Assembly (NCBI RefSeq): GCF_036503815.1
Contig: NZ_AP027764.1
Coordinates: 2,046,001 to 2,110,000, forward strand
Direction of reading: 5' to 3'
Source: Escherichia coli
GTDB taxonomy: Bacteria > Pseudomonadota > Gammaproteobacteria > Enterobacterales > Enterobacteriaceae
Length of the DNA: 64,000 nt
In this document: piece after piece, positions 1-8,021 of the stretch
Layout of the letters: the number at the start of each line of letters is the position of its first letter
Numbering within the stretch: position 1 is the stretch's first letter
Position numbers and translations under genes: made by a program
Notes under the pieces: generated by a model
The model's input: only the letters and a program-made list of their open reading frames with translations
Databases searched by the model: none
Told to the model about the DNA's origin: nothing

Positions 1-465
1 GCGATGACTGAGCAGCAAATCCGACAGGTCTGCCGCCAGTGCATGGACCGCTGCCGGGCGGGTGAAACATGGCCTCCGGACCTGGCTGAGTTTGTGGCGT
101 TGATTTCAGAAAGTGGGGCTAACCCATTTGGTCTGACGGTGGATGCTGTGATGGAGGAGTACCGCCTCTGGCGCAATGAATCCTGGCAATACGACGGAAG
201 TGATAAGTACCCGTGGTCTCAGCCTGTGCTGTATCACATTTGCCTCGAGATGCGTTCAAAGGGGATTGAGCGCCAGATGACCGAAGGGGAATTAAAACGG
301 CTTGCAGAACGGCAGCTGACGAAATGGGCAAAGCATGTTAGTAACGGCCTGAGTGTTCCGCCTGTCCGGCGACAACTGGCAGCACCCAAACGTCCTGCGG
401 GACCAACGCCAATTGAGTTGCTGAAACAGGAATATGAACGCCGGAAAGCGGCTGGGTTTGTCTGA
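1..465 (+). CDS. P: Phage replication protein P-like (5' end outside window)
   Basis: The C-terminal part resembles lambda P, the helicase loader that brings host DnaB to protein O at the phage origin: a YPW segment near residue 69, then a charged helix (TEGELKRLAERQL-like) and a short KxxxERRKAAGF tail, in the same order as lambda P. Lambda P is about 233 aa and only 153 codons from the first ATG are visible. The frame is open to base 1, so the gene probably starts upstream and is truncated by the window. It precedes the early accessory genes, as P does in lambdoid phages. Confidence 0.7.
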   Translation, partial: AMTEQQIRQVCRQCMDRCRAGETWPPDLAEFVALISESGANPFGLTVDAVMEEYRLWRNESWQYDGSDKYPWSQPVLYHICLEMRSKGIERQMTEGELKRLAERQLTKWAKHVSNGLSVPPVRRQLAAPKRPAGPTPIELLKQEYERRKAAGFV

Positions 466-497
466 TTTGAGAAGTAATTTTTACCGTGAGGAAATTT

Positions 498-1267
498 ATG
501 GAGACTGTTTTTGACGCACTGAAAGCGATGGGAAAAGCCACGTCGGTAGAGCTGGCTGCGCGACTTGATATCAGTCGTGAAGAAGTGCTGAACGAGCTGT
601 GGGAACTCAAAAGAAATGGCGTCGTTGATAAAACTGGTCACACCTGGTTTCTGGCTGGCGAAGGTGAATCCGGGGTAACCGAAGAGCAGGCAGCGCAATC
701 TGAAGCATCGGATGCGCTAACCAGGGAAGTCGAACGAAAAGTTACCGCTGATATGATAATTGAGTTTATCGGTCAGGAGGGAGCTAAAACGTGTGAGGAA
801 CTGGCGGGTAGTTCAGTGTCAGCACTCGCAAGGTTGCTTCCACGCTGGCGGTAGCAACCGCAACGGGGCGGCTGGCACGCGTAAACCAGAACGGTAAATT
901 TCGCTACTGCATGCCGGGTGATAGTTTACCAGCAGAGCCGAAAGCTGCATCGGTAACGGAAACTGATGGTAAAGCCTTTCCTCAGCCAGCCGGTGTTGCG
1001 TTACCAGTACAGAAAGCGGCAACACAGGAAGATATTAAAACAGAAACTGTGGCTGATATTGTGCAATCGTTGCCATCGTTTACTGAAACGCGAGCGGATG
1101 ACCTGGTTTTACCATCGCTGCATATGGCAAACCGCGAATTGCGTCGGGCGAAAAATCATGTTCAGAAGTGGGAGAGAGTCTGCGCCTTGCTGAGGGAGCT
1201 GAACAAGCACCGGGATATTGTTCGACAGATTACTGATTCTTCCCGCCGTGTTGTATCGGAAAAGTGA
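498..1267 (+). pseudogene. DUF1627-type phage protein, frameshifted
   Basis: Two reading frames make one protein. The first runs from ATG 498 (GAGG at 487-490 as ribosome site; the in-frame GTG at 486 is less likely) to a TAG near 854. It starts METVFDALKAMGK with a winged-helix-like N-terminal segment. After about position 808 the +1-shifted frame continues smoothly (SVSTRKVASTLAVATATGR, then NQNGKFRYCMPGD) to the stop at 1267. The junction reads GGTAGTTCAG where GGTAGGTTCAG would keep the frame, which suggests one lost G. DUF1627 proteins are uncharacterised and sit downstream of P in Rac- and Stx-type prophages. A sequencing error is the alternative. Confidence 0.72.
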
Positions 1268-1282
1268 TTGCCGGAGGCGCTT

Positions 1283-1699
1283 ATGGCAAAAGTATTTACA
1301 CAAGAAGAGCGAGAAAAAATTAAAGGGCAGGTTGTTGAACTAGTACGCCGGAGTGGGCGCGAGACGTTACGGCAACTGGAAGCCAAGACAGGTGCGACAA
1401 GATATCTGATGAGCGTTCTCGCCAGAGAGCTGGTTGCCAGTGGCGATGTATACAACTCTGGTTACGGGTTATTCTCGTCTGAACAGGCTCGTAAGGACTG
1501 GCAAAATGCCCGCAAAAAACTCACTAGGGCAAGGGCGAAGAAACCCGCTGTGGTTGATCCGGGCCTTATCTGGTCATTAGATGACGGAGAAATACGTCGC
1601 TACGACAGGCGTCATAATATAATTTGTAATGAGTGCCGTAACAGTGAAGTGATGCAGAGAGTTTTGATATTTTACACAGGAGTAATGATGGAGCAGTGA
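1283..1699 (+). CDS. DUF977 family phage protein
   Basis: 138 aa from ATG 1283, chosen because GGAGG at 1272-1276 has ideal spacing; the TTG at 1268 lies before that site. The N-terminus (MAKVFTQEEREKIKGQ) and the following helix-turn-helix-like segment (LRQLEAKTGATRYLMSVLARELV) match the DUF977 family of lambdoid early regions, a likely DNA-binding protein of unknown role. The C-terminus contains a CNECR motif. The last residues run into AT-rich sequence and may have been replaced at a mosaic junction. Confidence 0.7.
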   Translation: MAKVFTQEEREKIKGQVVELVRRSGRETLRQLEAKTGATRYLMSVLARELVASGDVYNSGYGLFSSEQARKDWQNARKKLTRARAKKPAVVDPGLIWSLDDGEIRRYDRRHNIICNECRNSEVMQRVLIFYTGVMMEQ

Positions 1700-2063
1700 A
1701 AACAATATGAAATCTTTAGCTTCTGGTATTGTAACAGATGGGAAAAGTGTAGATATATGGAAATTGCATAGCAATAATTCGCAGCATGGATGCTATTCGT
1801 ATGTTGATAAAGTGGTCCCAGTATGCGAGTGTAAGAGTTGAACCAGTTCCAACTAAGAAATTGGGGGGATAATATAGAAGGTGGCTAAGTGAATGTGGTT
1901 ATGATTATCTGAAAAACAAATGGAATATTTTAATGGGTCTAAGAACACAGCAATGCACAAATTAGGGGTTATCTTTTACTGTGCTTATTAATATGCTCAA
2001 TGACCCATTAGGATTGGTGTCAGTTATGTTAGCCAGAGTGATAAAGTGATTATATCTCTGCTG
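1700..2063. other. AT-rich stretch without a convincing gene
   Basis: A 44-codon frame (ATG 1707 to TGA 1841) follows directly on the DUF977 gene, but it has no good ribosome site and no match I recognise. The remainder has frequent stops in all frames. It reads as the debris of a replaced early gene between the DUF977 gene and the convergent esterase moron. Confidence 0.4.
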
Positions 2064-2837
2064 TTATATGCTGAAATGAATAATACTATTCCAGAGTGCA
2101 GCAGCGAAAGTCTCCTGATGATTGAGTTCTGGAAATTGTACGACAGAAAAATTACTATATTTTTCTGCTAAAATATTTTTCAAAACAGATTCTGCTTTAA
2201 TGGCTTCAGGATATAAAGATGTGGAGTAATCAAGGCTAAGATCTCCGCTAAGTAAGCATATACTTTTAGTATGCTTTGATTCTGGCATGTCATTTTTTAT
2301 GATCTTGATGATTCTTTCATCCTGCCATAGAAGTGATGGTGCTGAGATATAATAATAGTTAAAACATGAATTGTTTTTTAAACAATCAAGAACAAAAATA
2401 GCACCTAGTGAGTGTCCCCATATACCGAGTTTTGAGGATGTCGGAACAATGGTGCTGACCCAGGGCATGATCTGAGTTAGCAATAATTCTCGGAAACTCT
2501 GACTTCCTCCACCAGTGAAGTAGATCCATGCTGGTTTGGAGTTATCAATAATAGCATTTTCACCACCAGGAGTGTAATCGTAAGCACGGCGGTGAATATT
2601 AAGCTTATCCCAAGATTCGTAACTCAGTGTAACTAACACTGGTGGATTGGGTAGTGCATCAATAACAGGAAGAATATCAGAAATGTTATTGTTGGCGCTA
2701 TTTCCATCAAGTATATAAAGAGTTGTATTATTTTTTTTAATGTTTTTTGGAGTAAAAACGCATATTTTATATTTTGTGTCATAGTTAATTGAGTTAAATA
2801 TGCGTGTTTGACAATGAATGTCCATGTGTTTAGTCAT
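2064..2837 (-). CDS. Putative alpha/beta-hydrolase esterase (IroE/Fes-like), phage moron
   Basis: 257 aa on the minus strand, against the direction of the phage early genes. It has a nucleophile elbow GHSLGA with Ser143, a possible acid in LLSGD (Asp199) and a late His240 in PELNHQ. The order and the block FVLDCL..YYISAPSLLW resemble siderophore esterases of the IroE/Fes type (putative esterase family). IroE-like enzymes cut trilactone siderophores in the periplasm. No clear signal peptide is visible here, so substrate and location are open. The gene is much richer in AT than its neighbours, a sign of separate acquisition. The fold is a firm call; the substrate is inference. Confidence 0.68.
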   Translation of the reverse strand: MTKHMDIHCQTRIFNSINYDTKYKICVFTPKNIKKNNTTLYILDGNSANNNISDILPVIDALPNPPVLVTLSYESWDKLNIHRRAYDYTPGGENAIIDNSKPAWIYFTGGGSQSFRELLLTQIMPWVSTIVPTSSKLGIWGHSLGAIFVLDCLKNNSCFNYYYISAPSLLWQDERIIKIIKNDMPESKHTKSICLLSGDLSLDYSTSLYPEAIKAESVLKNILAEKYSNFSVVQFPELNHQETFAAALWNSIIHFSI

Positions 2838-3360
2838 ACGTTCTCCCCATGAGCATTAAAGGATTATTAAGATATACTATGTCACTGATGAACAATTTGT
2901 TGTATGAATCTAGGTTTTTTATCTACCTCCATTATGATTTAATCGCTGATATATGTTATCAGCAAAGGTACATCGTTACTGTTTTACTTGTCAATACATT
3001 TGATATTGATTCTCGTTCGCATCGTTTGTTCAGGGATTTGAAGACAGATAACTGCTATGTCAATGAACCAACCCACAGTCCAACGTACTTCAGCAAAATA
3101 TGGCGTCGGGATATAGCACCCTGATATTCACCACGGCAAACACACGCCGAGAGTGTGTTTTTATCGTCGTATGTACGTGCACATCTGAATAATGGCAGGC
3201 GAATGTGATAGCCGAAAAGCTCACCGTGCGGTGATCCGGTAGTTTCACCCTGTACGTCTCATAACCCGATGATTGAGACCTTAAGCAAAACAATAACAAG
3301 GGAGCGTCATTATGACCACTCAAACTGATTTCATATTGGTGATGTAATGGGAAGTTAAGT
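2838..3360. other. Non-coding stretch upstream of the hok locus
   Basis: No gene I can support. A hairpin at 3138-3160 (AAACACAC / GTGTGTTT) followed by T residues could terminate rightward transcription. A tiny frame at 3312 (MTTQTDFILVM, stop) precedes the hok leader. The 91-codon frame at 2849-3124 lacks a ribosome site and any recognisable feature. Confidence 0.4.
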
Positions 3361-3440
3361 AGAATGGCTGCGGGTGCTTGAGGCTATCTGCCTCGGGCAT
3401 GAACACCAACGGCAGATAGAGAAAAGCCCCAGTTAACATC
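3361..3440 (-). ncRNA. Possible Sok-type antisense RNA of the hok locus
   Basis: The leader of the hokD-like gene holds GCTATCTGCCTCGGGCATGA followed by CGGCAGATAG. This is the structured segment where Sok antisense RNA overlaps the hok leader in Hok/Sok loci. Approximate bounds only. The family suggests a minus-strand RNA that blocks translation of the leader and hence of hok; no promoter was resolved here. Confidence 0.35.
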
Positions 3441-3540
3441 ACGCGTCCGGCAAGACGCTTAACATTAATCTGAGGCTCAATCCATACTGAACACATGTAG
3501 GTTAGCCTCTTACGTGCCGAAAGGCAAGGAGAAGCAGGCT

Positions 3541-3696
3541 ATGAAGCAGCAAAAGGCGATGTTAATCGCCCTGATCGTCATCTGTTTAACCATCATAGTG
3601 ACGGCACTGGTAACGAGGAAAGACCTCTGCGAGGTGCGAATCCGAACCGGCCAGACGGAGGTCGCTGTCTTCACAGCTTACGAACCTGAGGAGTAA
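3541..3696 (+). CDS. hokD: Hok/Gef-family membrane toxin
   Basis: 51 aa, MKQQKAMLIALIVICLTIIV followed by TRKDLCEVRIRTGQTEVAVF and a charged tail. It matches HokD (RelF) of the Qin prophage nearly residue for residue: one N-terminal transmembrane helix, then the conserved Cys and the E-V-A-V-F block. Hok proteins depolarise the inner membrane. An upstream in-frame ATG at 3514 would give a 60-aa product and probably belongs to the regulatory leader (mok-like). Unlike Qin there is no relBE next to it. Expression is presumably kept low by antisense control. Confidence 0.88.
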   Translation: MKQQKAMLIALIVICLTIIVTALVTRKDLCEVRIRTGQTEVAVFTAYEPEE

Positions 3697-3764
3697 GAGA
3701 CCAGGCGGGGGAGAAATCCCTCGCCACCTCTGATGTGTCAGGCATCCTCAACGCACCCGCACTT

Positions 3765-3790
3765 AACCCGCTTCGGCGGGTTTTTGTTTT
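3765..3790 (+). terminator. Rho-independent terminator after hokD
   Basis: AACCCGC-TTCG-GCGGGTT hairpin followed by a run of T residues. Confidence 0.8.
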
Positions 3791-3804
3791 TATTTTCAAC
3801 GCGT

Positions 3805-3834
3805 TTGAAGTTCTTGACGGTGCCGGAATAGAAT
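3805..3834 (+). promoter_or_regulatory. Possible promoter upstream of the 83-aa gene
   Basis: TTGAAG and TAGAAT separated by 18 bases, downstream of the hokD terminator and about 80 bases before the next gene. Only a pattern match. Confidence 0.3.
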
Positions 3835-3912
3835 CAAAAATACTTAAGTAGCGCGCAGGGATAAGAGGGATGGTCCCTTAACGGGGAGAGCTAATTATCC
3901 GGAAGGATTCTG

Positions 3913-4164
3913 ATGATGAACATCGAAGAACTGCGTAAAATTTTTTGTGAAGATGGCCTCTATGCTGTGTGCGTTGAAAATGGAAACATTGTTAGTCATT
4001 ACCGCATTCTGTGTTTGCGAAAGAATGGGGCTGCGTTAATTAATTTTGTGGATGCTCGGGTCACGGACGGATTTATCTTGCGCGAAGGTGAGTTTGTCAC
4101 TTCATTACAGGCATTGAAAGAGATCGGAATAAAAGCTGGCTTTTCTGCTTTTTCAGAAGAATAA
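3913..4164 (+). CDS. Small phage protein of unknown function
   Basis: 83 aa (MMNIEELRKIF...) with GGAAGGA ahead of a double ATG at 3913/3916. I remember near-identical proteins from other lambdoid prophages but no function. It is soluble, mixed-charge, with a beta-rich middle (SHYRILCLRKNGAALINFVDA). It starts the block leading to the DUF968 gene and rusA. Confidence 0.6.
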   Translation: MMNIEELRKIFCEDGLYAVCVENGNIVSHYRILCLRKNGAALINFVDARVTDGFILREGEFVTSLQALKEIGIKAGFSAFSEE

Positions 4165-4230
4165 ACTCATCTACAATCTTGCGCGGGGCTGAACTCCCGC
4201 TGAGTAACACCGTGCCACCGGAGAAAACCG

Positions 4231-4509
4231 ATGGCACGCAACGCAAAATATTACAATTCTGATAATTCGCCCGTTCTTGCCTGCACGCACGGGCGGTATT
4301 CTCACGCATTCAAGTCTGAATGGTTCCAGCACCCTCCATGCACTGCAGAGCAGGCCGAATGGCTTATTCATTCTTACCGCAGGCGCGGGTTCGAGGTTAA
4401 GAAAGCTCTCAGTCTCGACTATCGGCACTGGATAATCTCTGTCAGGCTGCCTTATTCCGAACGCCCACCACGTGCGTCCCGCACTTTCCAGCAACGGATC
4501 TGGAGGTAA
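4231..4509 (+). CDS. Small phage protein of unknown function
   Basis: 92 aa beginning MARNAKYYNSDNSPVLACTH. Basic C-terminus (RPPRASRTFQQRIWR). It ends one base before the GTG of the DUF968 gene, so the two are translationally close. No function recognised. Codon use and GC content agree with the phage genes around it. Confidence 0.6.
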   Translation: MARNAKYYNSDNSPVLACTHGRYSHAFKSEWFQHPPCTAEQAEWLIHSYRRRGFEVKKALSLDYRHWIISVRLPYSERPPRASRTFQQRIWR

Positions 4510-4510
4510 C

Positions 4511-5560
4511 GTGCGGGTATTACTTAGACCTGTTCTGGTGCCTGAGCTTGGGCTGGTGGTCCTTAAGCCGGGCCGTGAATCCATACAGATATTTCACAAT
4601 CCTCGAGTGCTGGTGGAGCCGGAACCGAAAAGCATGTGCGGCCTGCCATCCGGAGTCGTCCCTGCCGTTCACCAGCCGCTGGCGGAGGATAAATCATTAC
4701 TGCCATTTTTCAGCGATGAGCGGGTGATTCGTGCTGCTGGCGGCGCTGGGGCACTGTCTGACTGGCTGTTGCGTCATGTCAAATCCTGCCAGTGGCCTCA
4801 TGGTGACTATCATCACAGTGAAATCGTCATACATCGTTACGGTACCGGCGCGATGGTGTTGTGCTGGCACTGCGACAACCAGCTGCGTGACCAGACATCC
4901 GAATTACTCGGGCAACTTGCTCATCAAAACCTGTCAGCATGGATGATTGACGTCATACGCCATGCAATGAATGGCACGCAGGAGAGGGAGTTATCGCTGG
5001 CTGAATTATCCTGGTGGGCGGTCTGCAATCAAGTGGCGGACGCGCTTCCGGAGGCAGTATTACGTCGTTCTCTGGGGTTACGTGTGGAAAAAATCCGCGC
5101 GGTGTACCGCGAAAGCGACATCGTACCGGGAGAGCAGACCGCCACCAGCATACTGAAGCAGCGCACAAAAAATCTTGCGCCGTTGCCTCACTCCCACCAG
5201 CAACAGAACCCACCACTGGAAAAGACGGTGGTATGCATCACCGTTGATCCGGAGTCTCCGGAATCTTTCATGAGGCGACCTAAACGTCGCCGTTGGGTAA
5301 ATGAGAAATATACGCGCTGGGTGAAGACACAGCCGTGTGCGTGTTGTGGTCAACCAGCCAACGATCCCCATCACCTGATTGGTCACGGTCAGGGAGGGAT
5401 GGGAACAAAGGCCCACGATATTTTCACGTTACCGTTGTGCCGGGAACATCACAACGAACTTCATGCGGATCCGCTGGCGTTCGAAGAAAAGCATGGTTCT
5501 CAGGTTGATTTAATTTTTCGTTTTCTTGATCACGCCTTTGCAATCGGCGTGCTTGGGTAA
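4511..5560 (+). CDS. DUF968 phage protein (YdfU-like) with HNH-like zinc centre
   Basis: 349 aa from GTG 4511 (VRVLLRPVLVPELGLVVLKP), matching the start of YdfU of the Qin prophage. The C-terminal 80 residues have CACCG, DPHHLIGHGQGGMG, and LPLCREHHNELH. These form a Cys/His-rich HNH-nuclease-like module with a possible metal site. DUF968 genes sit next to rusA in lambdoid nin-like regions, suggesting a recombination or DNA-processing role; activity is not established. Intact here. A start further upstream at 4472 would overlap the previous gene. Confidence 0.78.
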   Translation: MRVLLRPVLVPELGLVVLKPGRESIQIFHNPRVLVEPEPKSMCGLPSGVVPAVHQPLAEDKSLLPFFSDERVIRAAGGAGALSDWLLRHVKSCQWPHGDYHHSEIVIHRYGTGAMVLCWHCDNQLRDQTSELLGQLAHQNLSAWMIDVIRHAMNGTQERELSLAELSWWAVCNQVADALPEAVLRRSLGLRVEKIRAVYRESDIVPGEQTATSILKQRTKNLAPLPHSHQQQNPPLEKTVVCITVDPESPESFMRRPKRRRWVNEKYTRWVKTQPCACCGQPANDPHHLIGHGQGGMGTKAHDIFTLPLCREHHNELHADPLAFEEKHGSQVDLIFRFLDHAFAIGVLG

Positions 5561-5572
5561 AAGAGGTTACTG

Positions 5573-5932
5573 ATGCGTATAGAGTTTGTTTTGCCTTATC
5601 CGCCGACGGTGAATACTTACTGGCGACGTCGTGGCAACACATATTTTGTATCAAAAGTCGGTGAGCGTTATCGCCGTGATGTGGCGCTAATTGTTCGCCA
5701 GCAGCGGCTGAAATTAAACCTGTCCGGAAGGCTGGCGATAAAGATTATTGCAGAGCCACCGGATAAGCGCCGTCGTGACCTGGACAATATCCTGAAAGCA
5801 CCACTGGATGCGCTGACGCATGCCGGACTTCTCATAGACGACGAGCAGTTTGATGAAATCAATATTGTACGCGGTCAGCTCGTTCCCGGTGGGCGGCTGG
5901 GGATAAAAATAACAGAACTGGAGTGCGCATGA
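5573..5932 (+). CDS. rusA: Holliday junction resolvase RusA
   Basis: 119 aa, full length for RusA (120 aa). It starts with the family signature FVLPYPPTVNTYWR and has the catalytic acidic cluster in KRRRDLDNILKAPLDALTHAG plus LIDDEQFDEI. RusA is a dimeric, metal-dependent endonuclease that cuts four-way DNA junctions at CC sites during phage recombination. It ends in an ATGA overlap with the next gene, so the two are coupled. Confidence 0.93.
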   Translation: MRIEFVLPYPPTVNTYWRRRGNTYFVSKVGERYRRDVALIVRQQRLKLNLSGRLAIKIIAEPPDKRRRDLDNILKAPLDALTHAGLLIDDEQFDEINIVRGQLVPGGRLGIKITELECA

Positions 5933-6618
5933 ATAACCAGTATTTACAGTTTGTGCGTGAGCAGCTCATTATCGCCACCGCCGATTTGAGTGGGGCAACA
6001 AAAGGTCAGCTTGAAGCCTGGCAGGAGAATGCCATGTTCGATACAGGGCGTTACAGGCGAAAAAAAATCCGGTACCGCGATGAAGTGACTGGAAAAATGA
6101 TAACGCGGGATAATCCACCAATCCCGGGAAAGCAATCGCTGGCGAAGGGGACGTCAATTCCTCTGGTAAGTCCGGTTGAGTTTTCGACATCATCATGGCG
6201 GCGGGCTGTTATGTCTCTTGAAGAACATCATAAAGCCTGGCTGTTGTGGTGCTACGGCGGAAATATTTGCTGGGAGCACCATATCGCGATAACACAGTGG
6301 GCGTGGAATGAATTTAATACTCAATCCGGTACCAGAAAAATTGCAGGGAAAACGCAGGAACGCCTGAAAAAATTAATCTGGCTGGCGGCGCAGGCAGTAA
6401 AAGCAGAACTTTTTGGTGGGGAAGGTTATGAATACCAGGATCTGGCATTACTGGCGGGAGTGACAACTAAAAACTGGTCCAAAACATTTACTCGTCACTG
6501 GGTTGCAATGAAACACATTTTTCAACGACTGGATAGTGAGGCTTTATTGTTTGTAATGAGAACACGTTCAAAACAAAAGGCGGCATTTTCAAAGCAAAGT
6601 GTTGCAAAAGTAGATTGA
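5929..6618 (+). CDS. DUF1133 protein in the antiterminator Q position
   Basis: 229 aa from ATG 5929 (MNNQYLQFVREQLIIATADL), coupled to rusA by ATGA. The middle has an HHKAWLLWCYGG / WEHH segment and a C-terminal helix-turn-helix-like part (DLALLAGVTTKNWSKTFTRHW). DUF1133 genes occupy the last early position before the late promoter in many lambdoid prophages and are usually called Q-like. A terminator and promoter follow directly. The role in late-gene antitermination is inferred from position and is not shown by sequence identity to lambda Q. Confidence 0.68.
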   Translation: MNNQYLQFVREQLIIATADLSGATKGQLEAWQENAMFDTGRYRRKKIRYRDEVTGKMITRDNPPIPGKQSLAKGTSIPLVSPVEFSTSSWRRAVMSLEEHHKAWLLWCYGGNICWEHHIAITQWAWNEFNTQSGTRKIAGKTQERLKKLIWLAAQAVKAELFGGEGYEYQDLALLAGVTTKNWSKTFTRHWVAMKHIFQRLDSEALLFVMRTRSKQKAAFSKQSVAKVD

Positions 6619-6683
6619 AAGGCATATATTTCATGCAAATCTGATATTTTGCCGATTTTGTACGTGATGGCAAAAGCAAACAA

Positions 6684-6709
6684 AACCCGCCCACAAGCGG
6701 GTTTTTTTT
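6684..6709 (+). terminator. Strong intrinsic terminator after the Q-position gene
   Basis: AACCCGC / GCGGGTT hairpin with a loop CCACAA and a run of eight T. It could be a simple end-of-early-operon terminator, or the tR'-like terminator that a Q protein must overcome. Confidence 0.8.
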
Positions 6710-6791
6710 GTGCCACTTATCTCGGATAGACATGGTGAATGCGCTGGTGGAGGAAGTAAGGGTGATTTTTAACCAGGTGATTCTTGAATGC

Positions 6792-6820
6792 TTGCAACAT
6801 TGATTTCGTAACGTTATTAT
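6792..6820 (+). promoter_or_regulatory. Sigma70-type promoter of the tRNA cluster
   Basis: TTGCAA (6792-6797), 17-base spacer, TATTAT (6815-6820). It lies ten bases upstream of the first tRNA gene, and the spacing fits a transcript beginning just before the tRNA. Confidence 0.65.
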
Positions 6821-6829
6821 CCTGCGCCC

Positions 6830-6905
6830 GGCCCTTTAGCTCAGTGGTGAGAGCGAGCGACTCATAATCGCCAGGTCGCTGGTTCAAATCCAGCAAGGGC
6901 CACCA
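6830..6905 (+). tRNA. tRNA-Ile2 (anticodon CAU)
   Basis: 76 nt with encoded CCA. Acceptor GGCCCTT/AAGGGCC, T-loop TTCAAAT, anticodon CAT at 6863-6865. It is close to chromosomal ileX/ileY, whose CAU is modified to lysidine and reads AUA, and to the ileZ gene found in Stx phages. Rare-codon supply for late phage genes is the usual explanation. Confidence 0.9.
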
Positions 6906-6906
6906 A

Positions 6907-6983
6907 CCGCCACCAGTTCATCAGGAAAGAGCGTCAACCCTTTAAGTTGAGTGTGCGAGGTTCGAGTCCCCGGTGGCGGTCCA
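6907..6983 (+). tRNA. Degenerate tRNA gene, Lys-like (anticodon UUU)
   Basis: 77 nt. The acceptor stem pairs perfectly (CCGCCAC / GTGGCGG), the D stem is GTTC/GAGC, the anticodon stem TCAAC/GTTGA, and the loop CCTTTAA gives UUU at 6941-6943. CCA is encoded. Oddities: C instead of U at position 8, C instead of U at position 33, and an A-C mismatch in the T stem (CGAGG/CCCCG). It may be weakly functional, or a tRNA mimic. Confidence 0.65.
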
Positions 6984-6985
6984 GT

Positions 6986-7061
<76 letters not shown>

Positions 7062-7064
7062 TAT

Positions 7065-7139
<75 letters not shown>

Positions 7140-7145
7140 GTTAGA

Positions 7146-7191
7146 GTCTTTCAGTCTGCGATGATGGGAAATCCCGGAGTGACTGAAAGAC
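7146..7191. repeat. Inverted repeat after the tRNA cluster
   Basis: GTCTTTCAGTC (7146-7156) and GACTGAAAGAC (7181-7191), an 11-base perfect pair around a 24-base loop. Possible processing or termination structure for the tRNA transcript. Confidence 0.6.
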
Positions 7192-7198
7192 GTTTAAG

Positions 7199-7271
7199 TT
7201 ATGAATGATCGCTTTTTTTTGCAAAATTGCTGTGCAGAAATACTAACCTTCGGGCAGGCGATCATTCATAA
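7199..7271. repeat. 14-bp perfect inverted repeat
   Basis: TTATGAATGATCGC (7199-7212) and GCGATCATTCATAA (7258-7271) enclose 45 bases that include a run of T. It lies between the tRNAs and the holin gene, where no gene is found (7140-7431). Confidence 0.75.
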
Positions 7272-7431
7272 GCACTCTGCTTTTATTCCGATTAACTGTG
7301 GGTGGTTTGTTGGATAGAGTGCTTTCCTTACTGTATATATCGTTTCGCCCGCTTTTGCGTTTTTTTCTTTTCAAATCCCTTTCATTTCTCAGTGTAAAAC
7401 TACGCCATCCGTTATTTGCGGAGGTGAGGCT

Positions 7432-7647
7432 ATGAAATCCATGGACAAAATTTCAACGGGCATTGCCTACGGCACCTCCGCAGGCAGTGCTGGCTACTGG
7501 TTTTTACAGTGGCTTGATCAGGTCAGTCCGTCACAGTGGGCTGCGATTGGTGTACTGGGGAGTCTGGTTCTGGGCTTCCTGACTTATCTGACAAATCTGT
7601 ACTTCAAAATCAGAGAAGACAAGCGTAAGGCTGCACGGGGAGAGTAA
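7432..7647 (+). CDS. S: Holin S (phage 21/933W type)
   Basis: 71 aa, two predicted transmembrane helices (around residues 10-27 and 37-57) and a basic tail KIREDKRKAARG, as in the class II pinholin of phages 21 and 933W. The start region MKSMD has two ATG codons three residues apart (7432 and 7441), the dual-start arrangement that gives holin and antiholin. A very strong ribosome site (GGAGGTGAGG) precedes it. The holin depolarises the membrane and so activates the SAR endolysin encoded downstream. Confidence 0.93.
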   Translation: MKSMDKISTGIAYGTSAGSAGYWFLQWLDQVSPSQWAAIGVLGSLVLGFLTYLTNLYFKIREDKRKAARGE

Positions 7648-7651
7648 TTCA

Positions 7652-7966
7652 ATGACTCAAAACTATGAACTGATTGTGAAAGGGATCCGCAATTTTGAGA
7701 ATAAAGTTACGGTAACTTTAGCGTTACGGGACAAAAAACGCTTTGACGGTGAAATTTTTGACCTGGACATCTCGCTGGACCGTGTTGAAGGTGCCGCGCT
7801 GGAGTTTTATGAGGCAGCAGCCAGAAGGAGCATCAGACAGGTCTTCCTGGATGTTGCTGCCGGGTTATGTGAAGGGGACGAGCTGTTGCCAGAAACGCGC
7901 CCCTGTTCAGAGGCGCGGTATACCATAAAAATTAACAGTTCTGATAACTCGATTACAGGTTGTTAG
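7652..7966 (+). CDS. YdfR-like (DUF1327) phage protein
   Basis: 104 aa, four bases after the holin stop. The first 70 residues (NYELIVKGIRNFENKVTVTL, then KRFDGEIFDLD) match YdfR of the Qin prophage, which sits in the same place in that lysis cassette. The last 35 residues (GLCEGDELLPETRPCSEARY...) differ from K-12 YdfR as I remember it, so the C-terminus is an alternative version or follows an old frameshift. Function in lysis is unproven. Confidence 0.7.
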   Translation: MTQNYELIVKGIRNFENKVTVTLALRDKKRFDGEIFDLDISLDRVEGAALEFYEAAARRSIRQVFLDVAAGLCEGDELLPETRPCSEARYTIKINSSDNSITGC

Positions 7967-8021
7967 CTTTTTGCAGTTGGATTTCCAGTATCTTTCATTG
8001 GTAGCATCCTGATAAATATCC

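Noticed and set aside
2849..3124. 91-codon plus-strand frame near the hok leader
   Set aside because: No ribosome site, no recognisable feature, and composition like non-coding AT-rich DNA.
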